From Codonopsis lanceolata (lineage: Eukaryota; Streptophyta; Magnoliopsida; Asterales; Campanulaceae), in the NCBI GenBank assembly GCA_013146195.2, contig CM028379.1, positions 88,765,401-88,829,400 of the forward strand: 64,000 bases of DNA, read 5' to 3'. The position numbers and the translations under genes were made by a program. Shown one piece after another: positions 10,915-22,111 of this stretch. The notes beneath the pieces are model-generated. The model ran no database searches, was not told the origin of the DNA, and saw only the letters and a program-made list of their open reading frames with translations. How positions within the stretch are numbered: the stretch's first letter is position 1; every line of letters starts with the position of its first letter.

Positions 10915-11450
10915 AAAAAATATGTTAGTAAAATAAAAATATTTGATGGAACAAAAATAATAGTTACAGAGTCAATAAAACAAAAATAATTTAAACTGAG
11001 GTTACTAAAATAATAAAAATAACTTACGGAACAAAAGTTTAAAACAAATTCTTAAAAATAGCTATGTAAAAAAATACATTAGTAAAATAAAAATATTTGA
11101 CGGAACAAAAATAATATTTACGGAGTCAATAAAATAAAAATAATTTAAAGTGAGGTTAGTAAAATTATAAAAATAATTTAAGGAACAGTTAGATGTCGCA
11201 CTTTCAAGAGTAACAAATTATTTTGGTTTGAATATTTTGATATGCGGAGAAAAATGAAAAACCAACTAATAAGACAACAAATATTGTGTATAAGAATTTT
11301 TTTTAGAATCTATTATGATTAGTTATAAATTATGTGTAATTGATAATAAATTGATTCTTCTTATTTATCCTTTAAGATTTTTTATCATTTTTATTTTGTT
11401 TATGTACGATTTAGTTGATGTGCGTTCAACGCACGAGTTGAAAAAACTAG
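10915..11450 (+). mobile_element. Helitron internal array and 3' terminus
   Basis: The A-rich array of 4770-5155 resumes here (GTTAGTAAAATAAAAATA, GTCAATAAAACAAAAATAAT). It ends in a Helitron-type 3' signature: hairpin GTGCGTTCAACGCAC at 11420-11434, a short spacer, then CTAG at 11447-11450 followed by T. With the TC start at 4544 this may be one non-autonomous Helitron of about 6.9 kb carrying nested insertions. Confidence 0.5.
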
Positions 11451-12322
11451 TTTTCTTAAATTTAAAGTTAATTATGAGAATTTTTAAATTATTTTTCTGA
11501 TTATTGAAACAATTATTCATTAATTTTTATTACAAACATATCTTAAATATCAAATGGTTAACTAAATGATAGAATTATAACTAAATCCAACTTTGCACCC
11601 AAGGAAAATGACCAAAATAATCATCATATCACATACAATGTGCCATTTTCCATTAATATTATAAACTCTCGTGGGCGTGAGGGAGCAAAGTGGGATTAAT
11701 AGAAAAATTGTGTATGAAAGTGAGACACGTAATTTACAGGTGATGGTGCAACGTGAGATTTAAGTAAATACTTCCGGGAGTGAATCGTATTTTGGCCCTA
11801 TAAAAATTAGGCCAAAAGAGCAAATATCCTATCAAAGTTTCTATCAAATCTCACTTTAGTTTTTTATGATTAATTTAATTCATAAGAGAAATACACACAC
11901 ACATATATATGTATGTATGTATATATTTACATATATATATAAATATATAAATATATAAATATTTATTATTTTTGGTGAAAAATATACATTAACATTTCAT
12001 AAAGGACAATTTTTAGAAATATATATAGTTTCTTCGTATATAAAAATAATAATTAAAAGTAAACAAAAAAAAATGAAGAGAAACTATTTCTTAAAAATCA
12101 TTAAGAATAGGTGCAAGACACGTGTACCTAAATAGTTCAAAACAAAATATGTTGGGTAGCCCACAGTAGGTGTACGTCAATCCTACATACAAAGAGTAGG
12201 GGATAGTAACTTACCTTTTTAAAAAATACCGATAAAAACACGTAATATTCTAGTAGAAATGTAGCCCTCAAAACACATAACATTTCTACAGAGGCGAAAT
12301 TAAAAATAAGTAACTTTTCATT
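11451..12322. other. Non-coding; decayed copy of the 6770-8235 element
   Basis: Bases 11690-12140 share phrases with 6770-8200 (AAGTGGGAT.AATAGAAAAA, AAAATTAGGCCAAAA) but lack its 3' signature. Short TATATA/ACACAC runs occur at 11890-11960. No gene is visible. Confidence 0.45.
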
Positions 12323-12511
12323 AATAAATTAAGCTAAGAAGATCAAAACTAAAAAATATACTTCGAAGCGGACAGTAGTGAGAAATGAGAGAATGGCCAA
12401 AGAACCAGTGGAAGGCTCCCCCACCGTCCAAATTGAACATAGGAATCCAAGTGTATTGCGAAACATATATGTGTAATGGTTAACAAAATATAGGAATGTA
12501 CCATATTAGCA

Positions 12512-12520
12512 CTATAAATA
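12512..12520 (+). promoter_or_regulatory. TATA box of TPS-A
   Basis: CTATAAATA lies 58 bp before the start codon, which allows a leader of about 30 bases. The surrounding 200 bp are conserved at TPS-B (TATA near 55803) and, in part, at both pseudogenes (183-190 and 45349-45356), which marks it as the family promoter. Confidence 0.7.
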
Positions 12521-12577
12521 GCATACCACACCATACCATAAGGGCACACAGAGGAAAAGCATTACCTTCCAAACTTC

Positions 12578-14950
12578 ATGGCAATTTCCAATGGTGGATC
12601 AGCTTACTTAAAACTTGCTACCCGAAACATCCCTAAAGTTACAAAACCAACCACAACCACCCACAAATGGAGCATTTCTACTCTCCAAGAACCCAAAGCA
12701 AGTCCGACTGTTGAGGTTAGCTCATACTTTTTCTTCATTAATTTTCCATCATATTTATGTGTATTTTCGTCTCTTGATCTACATTTTTGTTTTGTCTTTT
12801 GTTTTAAATATGGAAGTTTCCTAACCTGTCTAATACGTCAAAGCGTAACGTAATAGGATGAATTTTCCATCAAACACACGCAAAAGTTGAAGGAAGTAAG
12901 GCACTTACTACACAAACTTAAAGAAGATCCGTTTGAAGGTTTAGTTGCAGTTGATGCTCTGCAACGACTAGGAATTGATTACCACTTCCAAGACGAAATT
13001 GATTCAATTCTGAAACCATATTACATGAAAACTACTTATGCCAGTGGCCTTCACGAGTGTCAAGTTCTTCGTGAGGTTTCACTTGCTTTTCGACTCTTAA
13101 GACAAGAGGGTTACTATGTCCCAGCAGGTTGGCTCTTCCTTAATTCTTCTCCTCTCTTTTTTTTTTAACCTTTTCCTTTCCTCCTCATTAGAAAAACTTT
13201 GGATTTTGAGGGACATGGCCCTAATTAACGGGTTCATTACAGATGTTTTTGGGAGATTCAAGAACAAGGCGGGCATGTTTGAAGTAAAGTTAAAAAAGGA
13301 CGTCAAAGGATTGATGAGTTTATATGAAGCTTCACAACTAAGTATACACGGAGAAGATATACTGGAGGAAGCGGAAAACTTTAGCAGCCATCTTCTCGAG
13401 GAAGTGATGACATTCCTTCAACACGAGCAAGCTACGATGGTAAGAAACACACTAGCACATTCCTACCGAAAGAGCACAGCAAGGTTCGGGATAAAGAACT
13501 TCATCAAAGACTACAAGGGCACTACCATGCAAGAACTAGCCGAAATGGACTTCAACTTGGTTCAGTCTATACACCAAAGCGAGTTAAACCAAATCACCCG
13601 GTAATTCATAGCTAGCTACAATGGTATTATGTCAAAGCAACTAATGGTTTTGCTATGCTAATAAAACCACCTCTTTGTTACGTCATTAACTTGCATTTAG
13701 ATAAAAATATTCTTTAGGTTTATTAATTACTTTTTTCAAATGTTAATTTGTCGTCTTAGATGGTGGAAGGAGCTAGGCTTGGCACATCAATTGAAGTTTG
13801 CCAGGGACCAACCACTGAAATGGTACATTTGGCCGATGGCTATACTCGAAGACCCTAGCTTGTCGGAACAAAGAGTGGAGCTCACAAAGCCAATTTCTCT
13901 TATATTCATCATTGATGATATTTTCGATGTCTACGGGACGCTTGAAGAACTCACCCTTTTCACTGAAGCTGTCAAGAGGTAAATATGTTTGAAATTAAGG
14001 ATCGTACAAACATTAACAATATTTCCTTTTCCTGATTATAAAGATTGAGCAGACACCATCATTAGAATGAATTGAATTGAAATTTGTATGCATATGAATA
14101 GTTGTTAGTTTTACATGCAGATGGGACATTGATGCTATTGAACAGCTACCAGATTACATGAAAATATGTTTCAAGGCTCTTTATGACATAACGAATGAAA
14201 TTGGTTACAAGGTCTACAAAAGACATGGATTTAACCCTATAGACTCCATTAGAATGACGGTAATTAATCATTTTTTACTTCTAAAACATATATAGTTGCG
14301 ATTGTACGATCTCCTAATAGATCCTTGATGATTGCAGTGGGAAACTTTGTGCGATGCATTTCTAGAAGAAGCACGATGGTTTGCTTCGGGGAACTTGCCA
14401 ACGGCAGAGGAGTACCTAAAAAACGGGACTATAAGTTCAGGGGTACATGTCATCCTAGCCCACTTATTCTTCCTCTTGGGTGATGGCACAACCAAGGATA
14501 GTGCAAGCCTTGCCGACGATCATAATCAAGGCATTATATCCTCCGTCGCAACAATTCTTCGTCTTTGGGATGATTTGGGTAGTGCCAAGGTAAAAACTCG
14601 ATCGATTGATCAATCTACAAGTTACTAATCCACACATAAATCCTAACCTAACATAACCTAAATTACAGGACGAGAATCAAAATGGACATGATGGATCATA
14701 TGTGACATGCTACATGAACGAACACAAAGGAACTTCGATTCAAATGGCTCAAGAACATGTTAGGAACAAGATTTCAGACGCGTGGAAGTGCCTAAACAAG
14801 GGGTGTCTTGAACCAACCCCGTTTTCAGCTACTATGAGAAAAGCATGCTTAAATTGTGCAAAGATGATTCCGTTAATGTACAACTATAACGACCTTCCTC
14901 TCCTTGAGAAAAAAATCATGTCAATGCTCCGCGATCCTCTCCGCCTGTGA
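12578..14950 (+). CDS. TPS-A: TPS-g terpene synthase (linalool/nerolidol synthase-like), seven exons
   Basis: Class I terpene synthases ionise a prenyl diphosphate with Mg2+; the TPS-g subfamily typically makes acyclic alcohols such as linalool (from GPP) or nerolidol (from FPP). Exons by GT-AG and frame are 12578-12715, 12857-13127, 13243-13600, 13760-13978, 14121-14259, 14338-14589 and 14669-14950, giving 552 residues with no internal stop. DDIFD is at residues 308-312, the NSE/DTE motif DDLGSAKDE at 453-461 and ARDQPLKWY at 270-278. The N-terminal RRx8W motif is absent, as usual in TPS-g. The first ~50 residues are Ser/Thr/Lys-rich with no acidic residue before about 37, which could be a plastid targeting peptide, but the length is short and a cytosolic enzyme is possible. 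Substrate and product cannot be read from sequence. TPS-B is the paralogue. Confidence 0.93.
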
Positions 14951-15559
14951 AGATGACCCATCTCATCCGGACTCCCATTATTGATAACGTCATGGCCCTC
15001 GTCAGTTGTTTAATTTATTACTTTCTACCATCATGGTTTACCTGATTTGTATAATTATTACTTTCTATCGCTATGGTTTACGTCATTGTATAATTATTAG
15101 TTATTTTACTTTCCAGACTGGTTTGTCTTCCTGTTTTGCCCCGTAGTTATATATAATGGGCCTTAAGTTTTCATTTGTAAGCAGAGGAAGAAATATAATT
15201 TCTAAGATTTTAAGTCTTCAATCATCTTATTCTTATTTGTCCATCTTATTATTCTACAATTTGTTCAACTGCCTATCCCAACAATTCATGAGACACATAT
15301 TTCGACCTATCAAACGATGATGACATACCAAATGTTATATCGTGAGTTGGACTTATGCATTAGCACGTTTGGAGTCCGATTGTGTTATTTCTATGTTTTG
15401 AACTATTTATATGTTTTAGGTTGTGGACTTAGGTAATTACCTTATGAAAGTCTATTTTAGGTCAAGATATGTTGGGCTTGTTGTGTGACTTGTTTAAAGT
15501 TTATATTAGACTTTGGTTATGCTAGTTATGATTTATAACATTGTAATAGAAAATGACTC
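14951..15559 (+). other. TPS-A 3' flank
   Basis: This probably includes the 3' UTR. It is shared with the TPS-B flank (59504-60060) at clearly lower identity than exons 2-4. No other gene is present. Confidence 0.6.
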
Positions 15560-16281
15560 ATTAAAACTAAAATATATATATTTTCGGCTAGATTGACCCA
15601 AAGTATATCGTACGTTACGTTAAAATACATTTTATTTTAAAATAAAATATATTTTATTTTAAACTTGACTAATTAATAATGATTAGTTAATGTTTAATTG
15701 AGTCTAATTGGTGATTGAATTGGTTTGACTATTAATTAGTTCGGATTAGATCCTCTTTTTCAAAATCATATTTCATCTCCTATTCAACTGTTGGACTACT
15801 GACACATGTCCATTGTAAATAAACAAAATTACTTACCAATTTACGTGGTAAAACTGATGTTAACGATAGACATCACCGGAGAAAAACCAAATCCCTCCCC
15901 CAATTTTATCGGAAAATAAAAACTAATAGAATCCAATTATTATCGCTATTTATGTATGTATTAACTTTCAATGAATAATCTCTCTATATCAGTTTTATAT
16001 TTTCATTGAAAATCTAATATATTTATTTTCGGTGAAAAACTAATATATTAATTTTCATTGAAAAATTAATATATTAATTCTCAGTGAAAAATTAATATAT
16101 TAATTTTCAATGAAAAACTAATAGATCCATTACTTACCAATTTTCAATGAAGCTTTGATTTTTAGCGAAAGGATGATTGGATATATTTTAATTCATATGA
16201 CTTGCTACATGTGTCGACGTTACGAGTGTATGTGGTTTGGTTTGCTTTGATTTAGGCCAAAACTTCGAACCGAACCATCCC
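15560..16281. repeat. AT-rich MITE-like repeat block
   Basis: At 15990-16120 the phrase AATATATTAATTTTCATTGA is repeated about five times. The segment 15815-15860 (AAATTACTTACCAATTTACG) is an inverted match to bases 20-60, and 16125-16205 is an inverted match to 44515-44600. The block therefore belongs to a family that occurs in both orientations around the TPS loci. The same block sits at 62124-62780. Confidence 0.55.
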
Positions 16282-16690
16282 CATGTCTGACTATTCCCTC
16301 CCTTAGTTCTGCCCATCATTTTCTTTCCCTCAAACTTACAGGAGCCAACTTTCTCTACTGGAAGACTCAAATGCTCCCCTTCCTTCCTTCCTCATCCACT
16401 CTCCTACCTGTCGATAAGGATAGAGATCTCCATCCCCAACCGAATCACGCCTACCAAACCTAGTTTATACAAGACCAAACTGTCATAAGTATGCTAGTTT
16501 CCTCCTTGCCTGAAAGAGTCCTCCCTATGTCCGTAATCAATGATATTATATTTTGTACCTCTTGCCACGATCTCTAGGCCGCCCTCACGATTGCCTTTGC
16601 ATCCCCATCCCGACCATCCACCAAGCAAAAGCAGTCCAAGCTGAACACTAAACCTTAGCTTTGTTATAATCTCCTCAAACACTTGTATAT
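16282..16690 (+). pseudogene. Ty1/copia gag N-terminal fragment
   Basis: From 16332 one frame reads LTGANFLYWKTQMLPFL, then a stop, FIQDQTVISMLVSSLPERVL, a second stop and AALTIAFASPS. This is the conserved start of a copia-type Gag (the LTG.NF..W..QM...L block followed by W..QD and W..L...F). Both stops are TAG where the family has TGG. No PR, IN or RT follows. The start is duplicated at about 62870-62927, where the CACTA element interrupts it. Confidence 0.7.
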
Positions 16691-16724
16691 CTCTATCCCA
16701 TGCAAACTAGTGTAATTGCAACGC

Positions 16725-17960
16725 CCCAAACTCAGTACTTACACCACGATCCCACAGTAAGGCCACATTACCAACAATCAATACTTAAAACCATAATAAA
16801 TCCCAAAACTAATAATTCATCAACATTAATATCCCTCAAATGTAACTAAAATACAATCACCAACTGTACAAAACGAAATCCAATATAAAGCTAATTAAAA
16901 TTAATTAAACTTTCAAAATACAAATGAATTATAAATGTGTAAAAACTTCTTTGAAACTCTTCATTCATCTACTCAAAACAACTCATCTAATCAAACTAAT
17001 TGTCACTTGGAAGAGAAAGAATAATAAAGGGTGTGAATAATGCTCATCAAGTTCATATACACCCCTCTGGTTACTAAGGAGGAGTTGACCTAAATGAATC
17101 AAAGAATCAAAATCGAAAGTTCAAATATACATAATGCGAAAGTCAAATAGTCAAAGTTCAAATATTAAAATTTCAAATATATTTTCACGATTCCAAGTGA
17201 AAGATAAAAATACAACAAACAACTTGAGTAATCCAATTGTCATGCCAACCGTCCCATACCAGTCGGCGACAATGGACGACTCACAGATAAATATTTAAGA
17301 TTTCAAATGAAATATAATAATACAAAAGACGACTCGAGTAGTCCAATTGTCACCAACCAACCCACACCAGCTGGTGACAACGGACGACTCACACATGCCA
17401 AGATCACATAAGTGATCAATGACCTGTTCGAACAATATTTTGAAAGATTCTAAAGACCCATAAAGGTAAAGGTTCCTAAAGGGTATATCAGGATAACCAA
17501 CCACATGTCTAATGGTTAAAGGGGTTTCGAAAGGTTACATTAACCCGTGACTAGTTAAAGTATATCTAAAGGTCACATTAACCTGTGACTGGTTATTTGA
17601 TTTAGAGATCAAGGAAGAATTTTTAAAACAATTGATAACTTTGCAAAATTTGAGAATATAAGTAGTAACCACATTTATGTGACAAAAGTATCTAACATGA
17701 GACTCAACATCTATGTGAGAAATAATGAAAGACATAATCATGATTCCGAAATAAAAAGCATGCGACGGAGACAAAATCAATTACTGCTAAAATATCATCA
17801 TGTGTTCAAAGAAAAGATATTTATCAAAGAATGTAGCGGAAGCCTAACAGTACGGAATGAAGAATATAAAGGACCTAAACGATGTTTACCTCAATATGCT
17901 TAGCAATGATAATCCCCAACACGTACGATCGCTCTAATTTCGATTGCCCAAATATAAATT
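16725..17960 (-). mobile_element. Antisense gypsy LTR-like remnant
   Basis: Read on the minus strand it ends in TTTGGGGCGTT and contains the phrase GTCAACTCCTCCTTAG followed by GTGTATATGAACTT. The solo LTR at 27725-30110 has the same two phrases near its own GGGGCGTTACA end, so both belong to one gypsy LTR family in opposite orientation. An internal duplication of about 120 bp (CCAATTGTCA...GACGACTCACA) lies at 17180-17400. No coding sequence is seen and the outer limits are approximate. Confidence 0.5.
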
Positions 17961-18083
17961 CGATAATAACCATGCACGATTACTAAGTATAGTCGACCAT
18001 ATTGCATTAACATTAATTAACTAAAGAAATAATGGTTACATATATATACTTTGTAACCATTACTCATTATCCGTAGGTGTATG

Positions 18084-20379
18084 TATTAGAGAATAATATA
18101 TTTAGTATTTATTATTGGTTATTTGTAATTATTATTTAGTAGTAATTACCTTGTATAGTTCTTTCTTATTATGATTCCTTCCTTGTAAAGGTTTTTTGTA
18201 CCTTACTTCAAGTGTAACCCTAATTATAACTCTCCCTATAAATATGTGATTCAATTAATGGAAAGGTTATGCTGTTAATTCCTAAACTTAATTAGTTTCT
18301 ACGTCAAGTGTAACCCCGCCAGTTTCTCCTTGCACCGATAAGAATATGGTTGATCTCCGCTCGTTCATACACTAGCTTCAACCACCCTCTCCACTGCCAG
18401 CTACTAGTCCTATGTCAGCTGCTCAACCTTCCTCGGCAACGAGCTCCATGCCGAAGGACATCACTATACCCACTTGCTTCGTGCTCACTAACCATGTTCA
18501 TGTGCCTGTGCCCGTTGACCCTGTTCCTGTGCCCGATGCTTCTGGTACTTCATCCATAATTACTCGCTCCAAAAACAACATCTACAAACCACTCACCAAA
18601 CTGAGTCTCTCAGCTTAACTAACATCGAACAATGAATCAACATGTGTCACTCAGGCTCTTAAAGATGTGAAGTGGCGCCAGGCCATGTCTGAAGAGTATG
18701 ATGCTCTAGCCCGTAATGGTACTTGGGATCTGGTTCCCTCGGCAGATGCTCGTAATATTATTGGCTGCAAATGGATCTTCCACATAAAACAACATGCTTA
18801 TGGCACCATTGATCGCTACAAAGTTCGTCTTGTGGCCAAGGGGTTTCACCAGTGACCAGGACTGGATTATCAAGAGACCTTCAACCTGTTGGTTAAACCG
18901 ACCACTGTTCGTCTTGTTCTCTCGCTGGTCGTATGTCGAGGATTGGATCTTCGGCAATTGGATGTTGACAATACTCTTCAAGGCAGTCTATCCGAGGAGG
19001 TGTTCATGGCTCAACCACCTGGCTTCCTTGACAAGGACAGACTTTAGCATGTATGTTAGGTTCATAAGGCTATCTATGGTCTCAAGCACGCTCCCCATGT
19101 ATGTTACAATGAACTGAGTCAGTTTCTCCTTGCCTCCGGGTTCAAAAATTATGTGGTAGACACTTCGTTGTTCATACTTAATACATGGGACACCACCATC
19201 TATCTTCTTGGTTATGTGGATGTCATCATCATCACGGGAACCAGCCCGCTGCAGTCTAGACCTTCATCACGTTGCTCGCTTCTCACTCAAAGACCTTGGA
19301 GATCTTCATTATTTCCTTGGTGTTGAGGTTATCGAGTGCCCAAGTGATCTCCTGCTCTCACAGCATGGGTACATTGCCAATTTCCTTGCTCACACGGGCA
19401 TGATAGATGCTCGCCTGGTTGCTACTCCACTCCCCAACTCGTCAAACTTAACACTTCAATCGGGCACTGCTCTCACTGATCCGATAGAATTTCGAGCAGT
19501 GGTTGGGAGTCTTCATTATCTATCTGTTACTCACCCAGATGTTGCCTATGCCGTCAAGAAACTCTCTCAGCTCATGAATAGGCCGACTACCGAGCATTAG
19601 AATGTGGCTAAGCGAATTCTCCGATACCTCTTCGCGTCTTTTAATAATAGTATTCTTCTTCATCGCAAGTCCCTTCCAGCTCTCCATGTATTCACTGATG
19701 CTGATTTGGTGGGCAACAAAGATGACTACACCTCCACCAGTGCCTACATTTTCTACCTTGTTAGCAACTCGGTCTCTTGGAGGTCCAAGAAATAACACAC
19801 TATTACTCGCTTTTCGACTAAAGCTGAATACCAGGCTGTCGCTGCTAAAGTCCACTAGATTGTGTCTCTGCACGGAGAGTTCGGTATCACCTCCTCCATT
19901 CAGCCCGTCATTTATTGTGACAATGTGGATGCCACTAGTCTCTACTCCAACCTGGCCTTTCATACTCGCATGAAGCATGTGGCCCTGGACTTTCACTTCA
20001 TTCAGCAACAAGTTCAGGATGGGCTTATGCAAGTTTGTCATGTTTCTTCGTTTGATCGGCTGGTAGATGCATTGACCAAGCCTGTTGCTCACCAATGGTT
20101 TCATCAATTACTTCACAAGATTGGTCTCTCCTATCGGACCGTCCATCTTGCGGGGGCATATTAGAGAATAATATATTTAGTATTTATTCTCGTTTATTTG
20201 TAATTATTATTTAGTAGTAATGACCTTGCATATTTCTTTCCTTATTATGATTCGTTCCTTGTAAAGGTTTCTTGTACCCTACTCCAAGTGTAACCTTAAT
20301 TGTAACTCTCCCTATAAATATGTGATTCAATCAATGGAAAGGTTATGTCATTAATTCGTAAACTTAATTAGTTTCTACA
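18084..20379 (+). mobile_element. Gutted Ty1/copia retrotransposon
   Basis: LTRs of about 220 bp lie at 18084-18302 and 20159-20379; both start TATTAGAGAATAATATATTT and have visible substitutions. The flanks GTATG (18079-18083) and ATATG (20380-20384) are probably a target duplication with one change. Between the LTRs only the pol 3' part remains. The primer-binding site, Gag, protease and most of integrase are deleted right after the 5' LTR. The element is inactive and the loss of LTR identity suggests moderate age. Confidence 0.85.
18350..20164 (+). pseudogene. Copia reverse transcriptase/RNase H pseudogene
   Basis: Fragments in all three frames give, in order, the RT start (ALKDVKWRQAMSEEYDALA, then NGTWDLVP and GCKWIFHIK), the QLDVDNT region, the active-site box now read as YVDV, a KDLGDLHYFLGVEV block, and RNase H pieces (TDADLVG, SVSWRSKK, FSTKAEYQAV, YCDNV). 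The usual YVDD has lost its second aspartate, and several stops and frameshifts interrupt the frame, so it cannot be active. The antisense ORF 19520-20107 is a shadow of this gene. Confidence 0.85.
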
Positions 20380-20639
20380 ATATGTGTGTATGAAAAATAT
20401 ATTATATTTATATGTCCAAAGTAAAAAAAACCGTATTCTCTCTCTTATAAATCAGTCACAATCATCTAGTCAATGTAGTGTCTTACAGGCACATCAAAGA
20501 AGAAAGAGGTTGCTAGCTTACCAAGGTGAATGCGTCGCCTTCTTCAGTTCCCTCTCTCTTTGCTACTTCCGAAGCTCTTCCTTCTATTTCCTTTTTAGTG
20601 TTTTCAATTTATTTTATATTATTGTGGTGATAACCGAGA

Positions 20640-22090
20640 TTTCACTAAACTATCATATCACACCCCAAAAACCACTCCGAGGCGTACGTGAACCAACTCA
20701 TACACATCTTAATCGTGAAACGAATCGAATAAATAATATTTTCTCCAAATAAAATGTTTTATAACTCGTAGCGAAAGAAACGAATAAATAATATTTGTCT
20801 CAAAAATATACAATTTTTTTTATACAAACGTGCTTTTATTACAATTTTAATAAAGCCTAAATAAAATACATAAATATTTTCTATCAAAGTTGAGCGCTCC
20901 AAACTTCTCTTGCTTCATATGTCAAACTTCTCCATTTAGCGTCAATCTTAGGGGGCATGGAAACAGGAAGGGGAGAGTTTAAGACTCAGTAAGGTTCAAC
21001 TGATCTCATGTATGTTATGCATGAGTGCAGGAGTTTAAGACATATTCTTATGGAGTAGTTTTTTAAAAAATAATGACCAATAAGTCAATCAAGTCTCACT
21101 ACTACGTAGTGGGTACAAAGTATTCACTGTCCCATACCAGTCAATACAGTGACCCATCACGAGTAATAAGATCACATGCCCATATAAGAGCGATATAGAA
21201 ACACATAGAGCTTACCAATTGTTCACGGGGTCGAGATACATCTTCGACCAATCACTTTCGACTTTATAACCCATTGTTGTTGTAGATTTCATCATTCAAT
21301 CACTTTCAAGAGTATTAGATTATTATCAACCCGAGTACCAAGTCGACACGAGGCCAAGTCCCTAAAACCTCAGTAGTCGTGCTACTAAAGAGTACTACCT
21401 TCGCTATGGCCATTAGCAAAGGGTTGGGTCACATAGAGGTCCACACTTGACTTACACTGCATTTTGCCCCATGTCAAGTTCGGGGTCACCCTACACTTCC
21501 CTAAAATATTATTGCCATATAACAAAAACCACCAGATGTTCCAAATATCAAACACAAAGATCGTTCTTTTATTGACTGTTAAAACAATAACAAATATGAC
21601 GAGCTAAAAAATAAACTCGTCAATCACGTAATATCGAGTATTAACACATTTCACATAAGCTTGTTTATCACAACTCAGTTACAATCACAACTTGTGATCA
21701 TGTTGAAAGCACGACTTATCATCAAATAACCAGCAATATAACCCATTAATCACAAATTTGCTATCAAGTAGCGATTCAAATTCACGCATAACGAATATAG
21801 ACCCCAAGATATAAATTATTGATTCACAAGTAAACTCAAGTATAATACTGAAAATAACATGAATGCTCCAATTTTACCAATTAAACACTGAAACAATTGA
21901 TAATGATACCACGTATCGTTACTAACGATAATAGACAATTTAACATACACAAGGAGTATCCCCTTACCAAATAGAGAAATTCCTCCAATTAAATCACGAA
22001 ATCTTTGAATAAAATCAATTAATAATAACATCATGTCAATTATACAGAGTTATTATAATAATTCACGAGCAAAAAAGGTGAAAATCGAGT
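20640..22090 (-). mobile_element. Antisense gypsy LTR-like remnant
   Basis: Plus-strand ATATCACACCCCAAAAACC near 20660 is the mirror of a GGGGTGTGATA LTR end. The following CAGGAAGGGGAGAGTTTAAG and ACTCAGTAAGG phrases mirror those of gypsy LTR 3' regions. There is no coding sequence and the far limit is uncertain. Confidence 0.4.
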
Positions 22091-22111
22091 CGGGTGTGAA
22101 AAAGGAGACAT

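Larger units (their letters stand above)
1..16386. repeat. Segmental duplication, copy 1 (partner 45167-62927)
   Basis: Base 1 of the window aligns with 45167. The same order of parts follows in both copies: TPS pseudogene, 115-residue ORF, minisatellite, tandem AT-rich block, TA microsatellite, Helitron 5' end, complete TPS gene, downstream flank and copia gag fragment. The left limit lies outside the window. Copy 1 carries about 7 kb (5156-12322) that is absent from copy 2, and copy 2 carries four insertions absent here. The right limit is set by the CACTA element that cuts copy 2 at 62928. The match was made by eye, so the exact identity is not known. Confidence 0.85.

Noticed and set aside
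12349..12549. Antisense ORF over the TPS-A promoter
   Set aside because: It overlaps the TATA region and has no domain; its equivalent at TPS-B (55664-55846) changes length and sequence.
19520..20107. 195-residue antisense ORF
   Set aside because: It mirrors the copia RT/RNase H sequence on the plus strand, which has clear family motifs.
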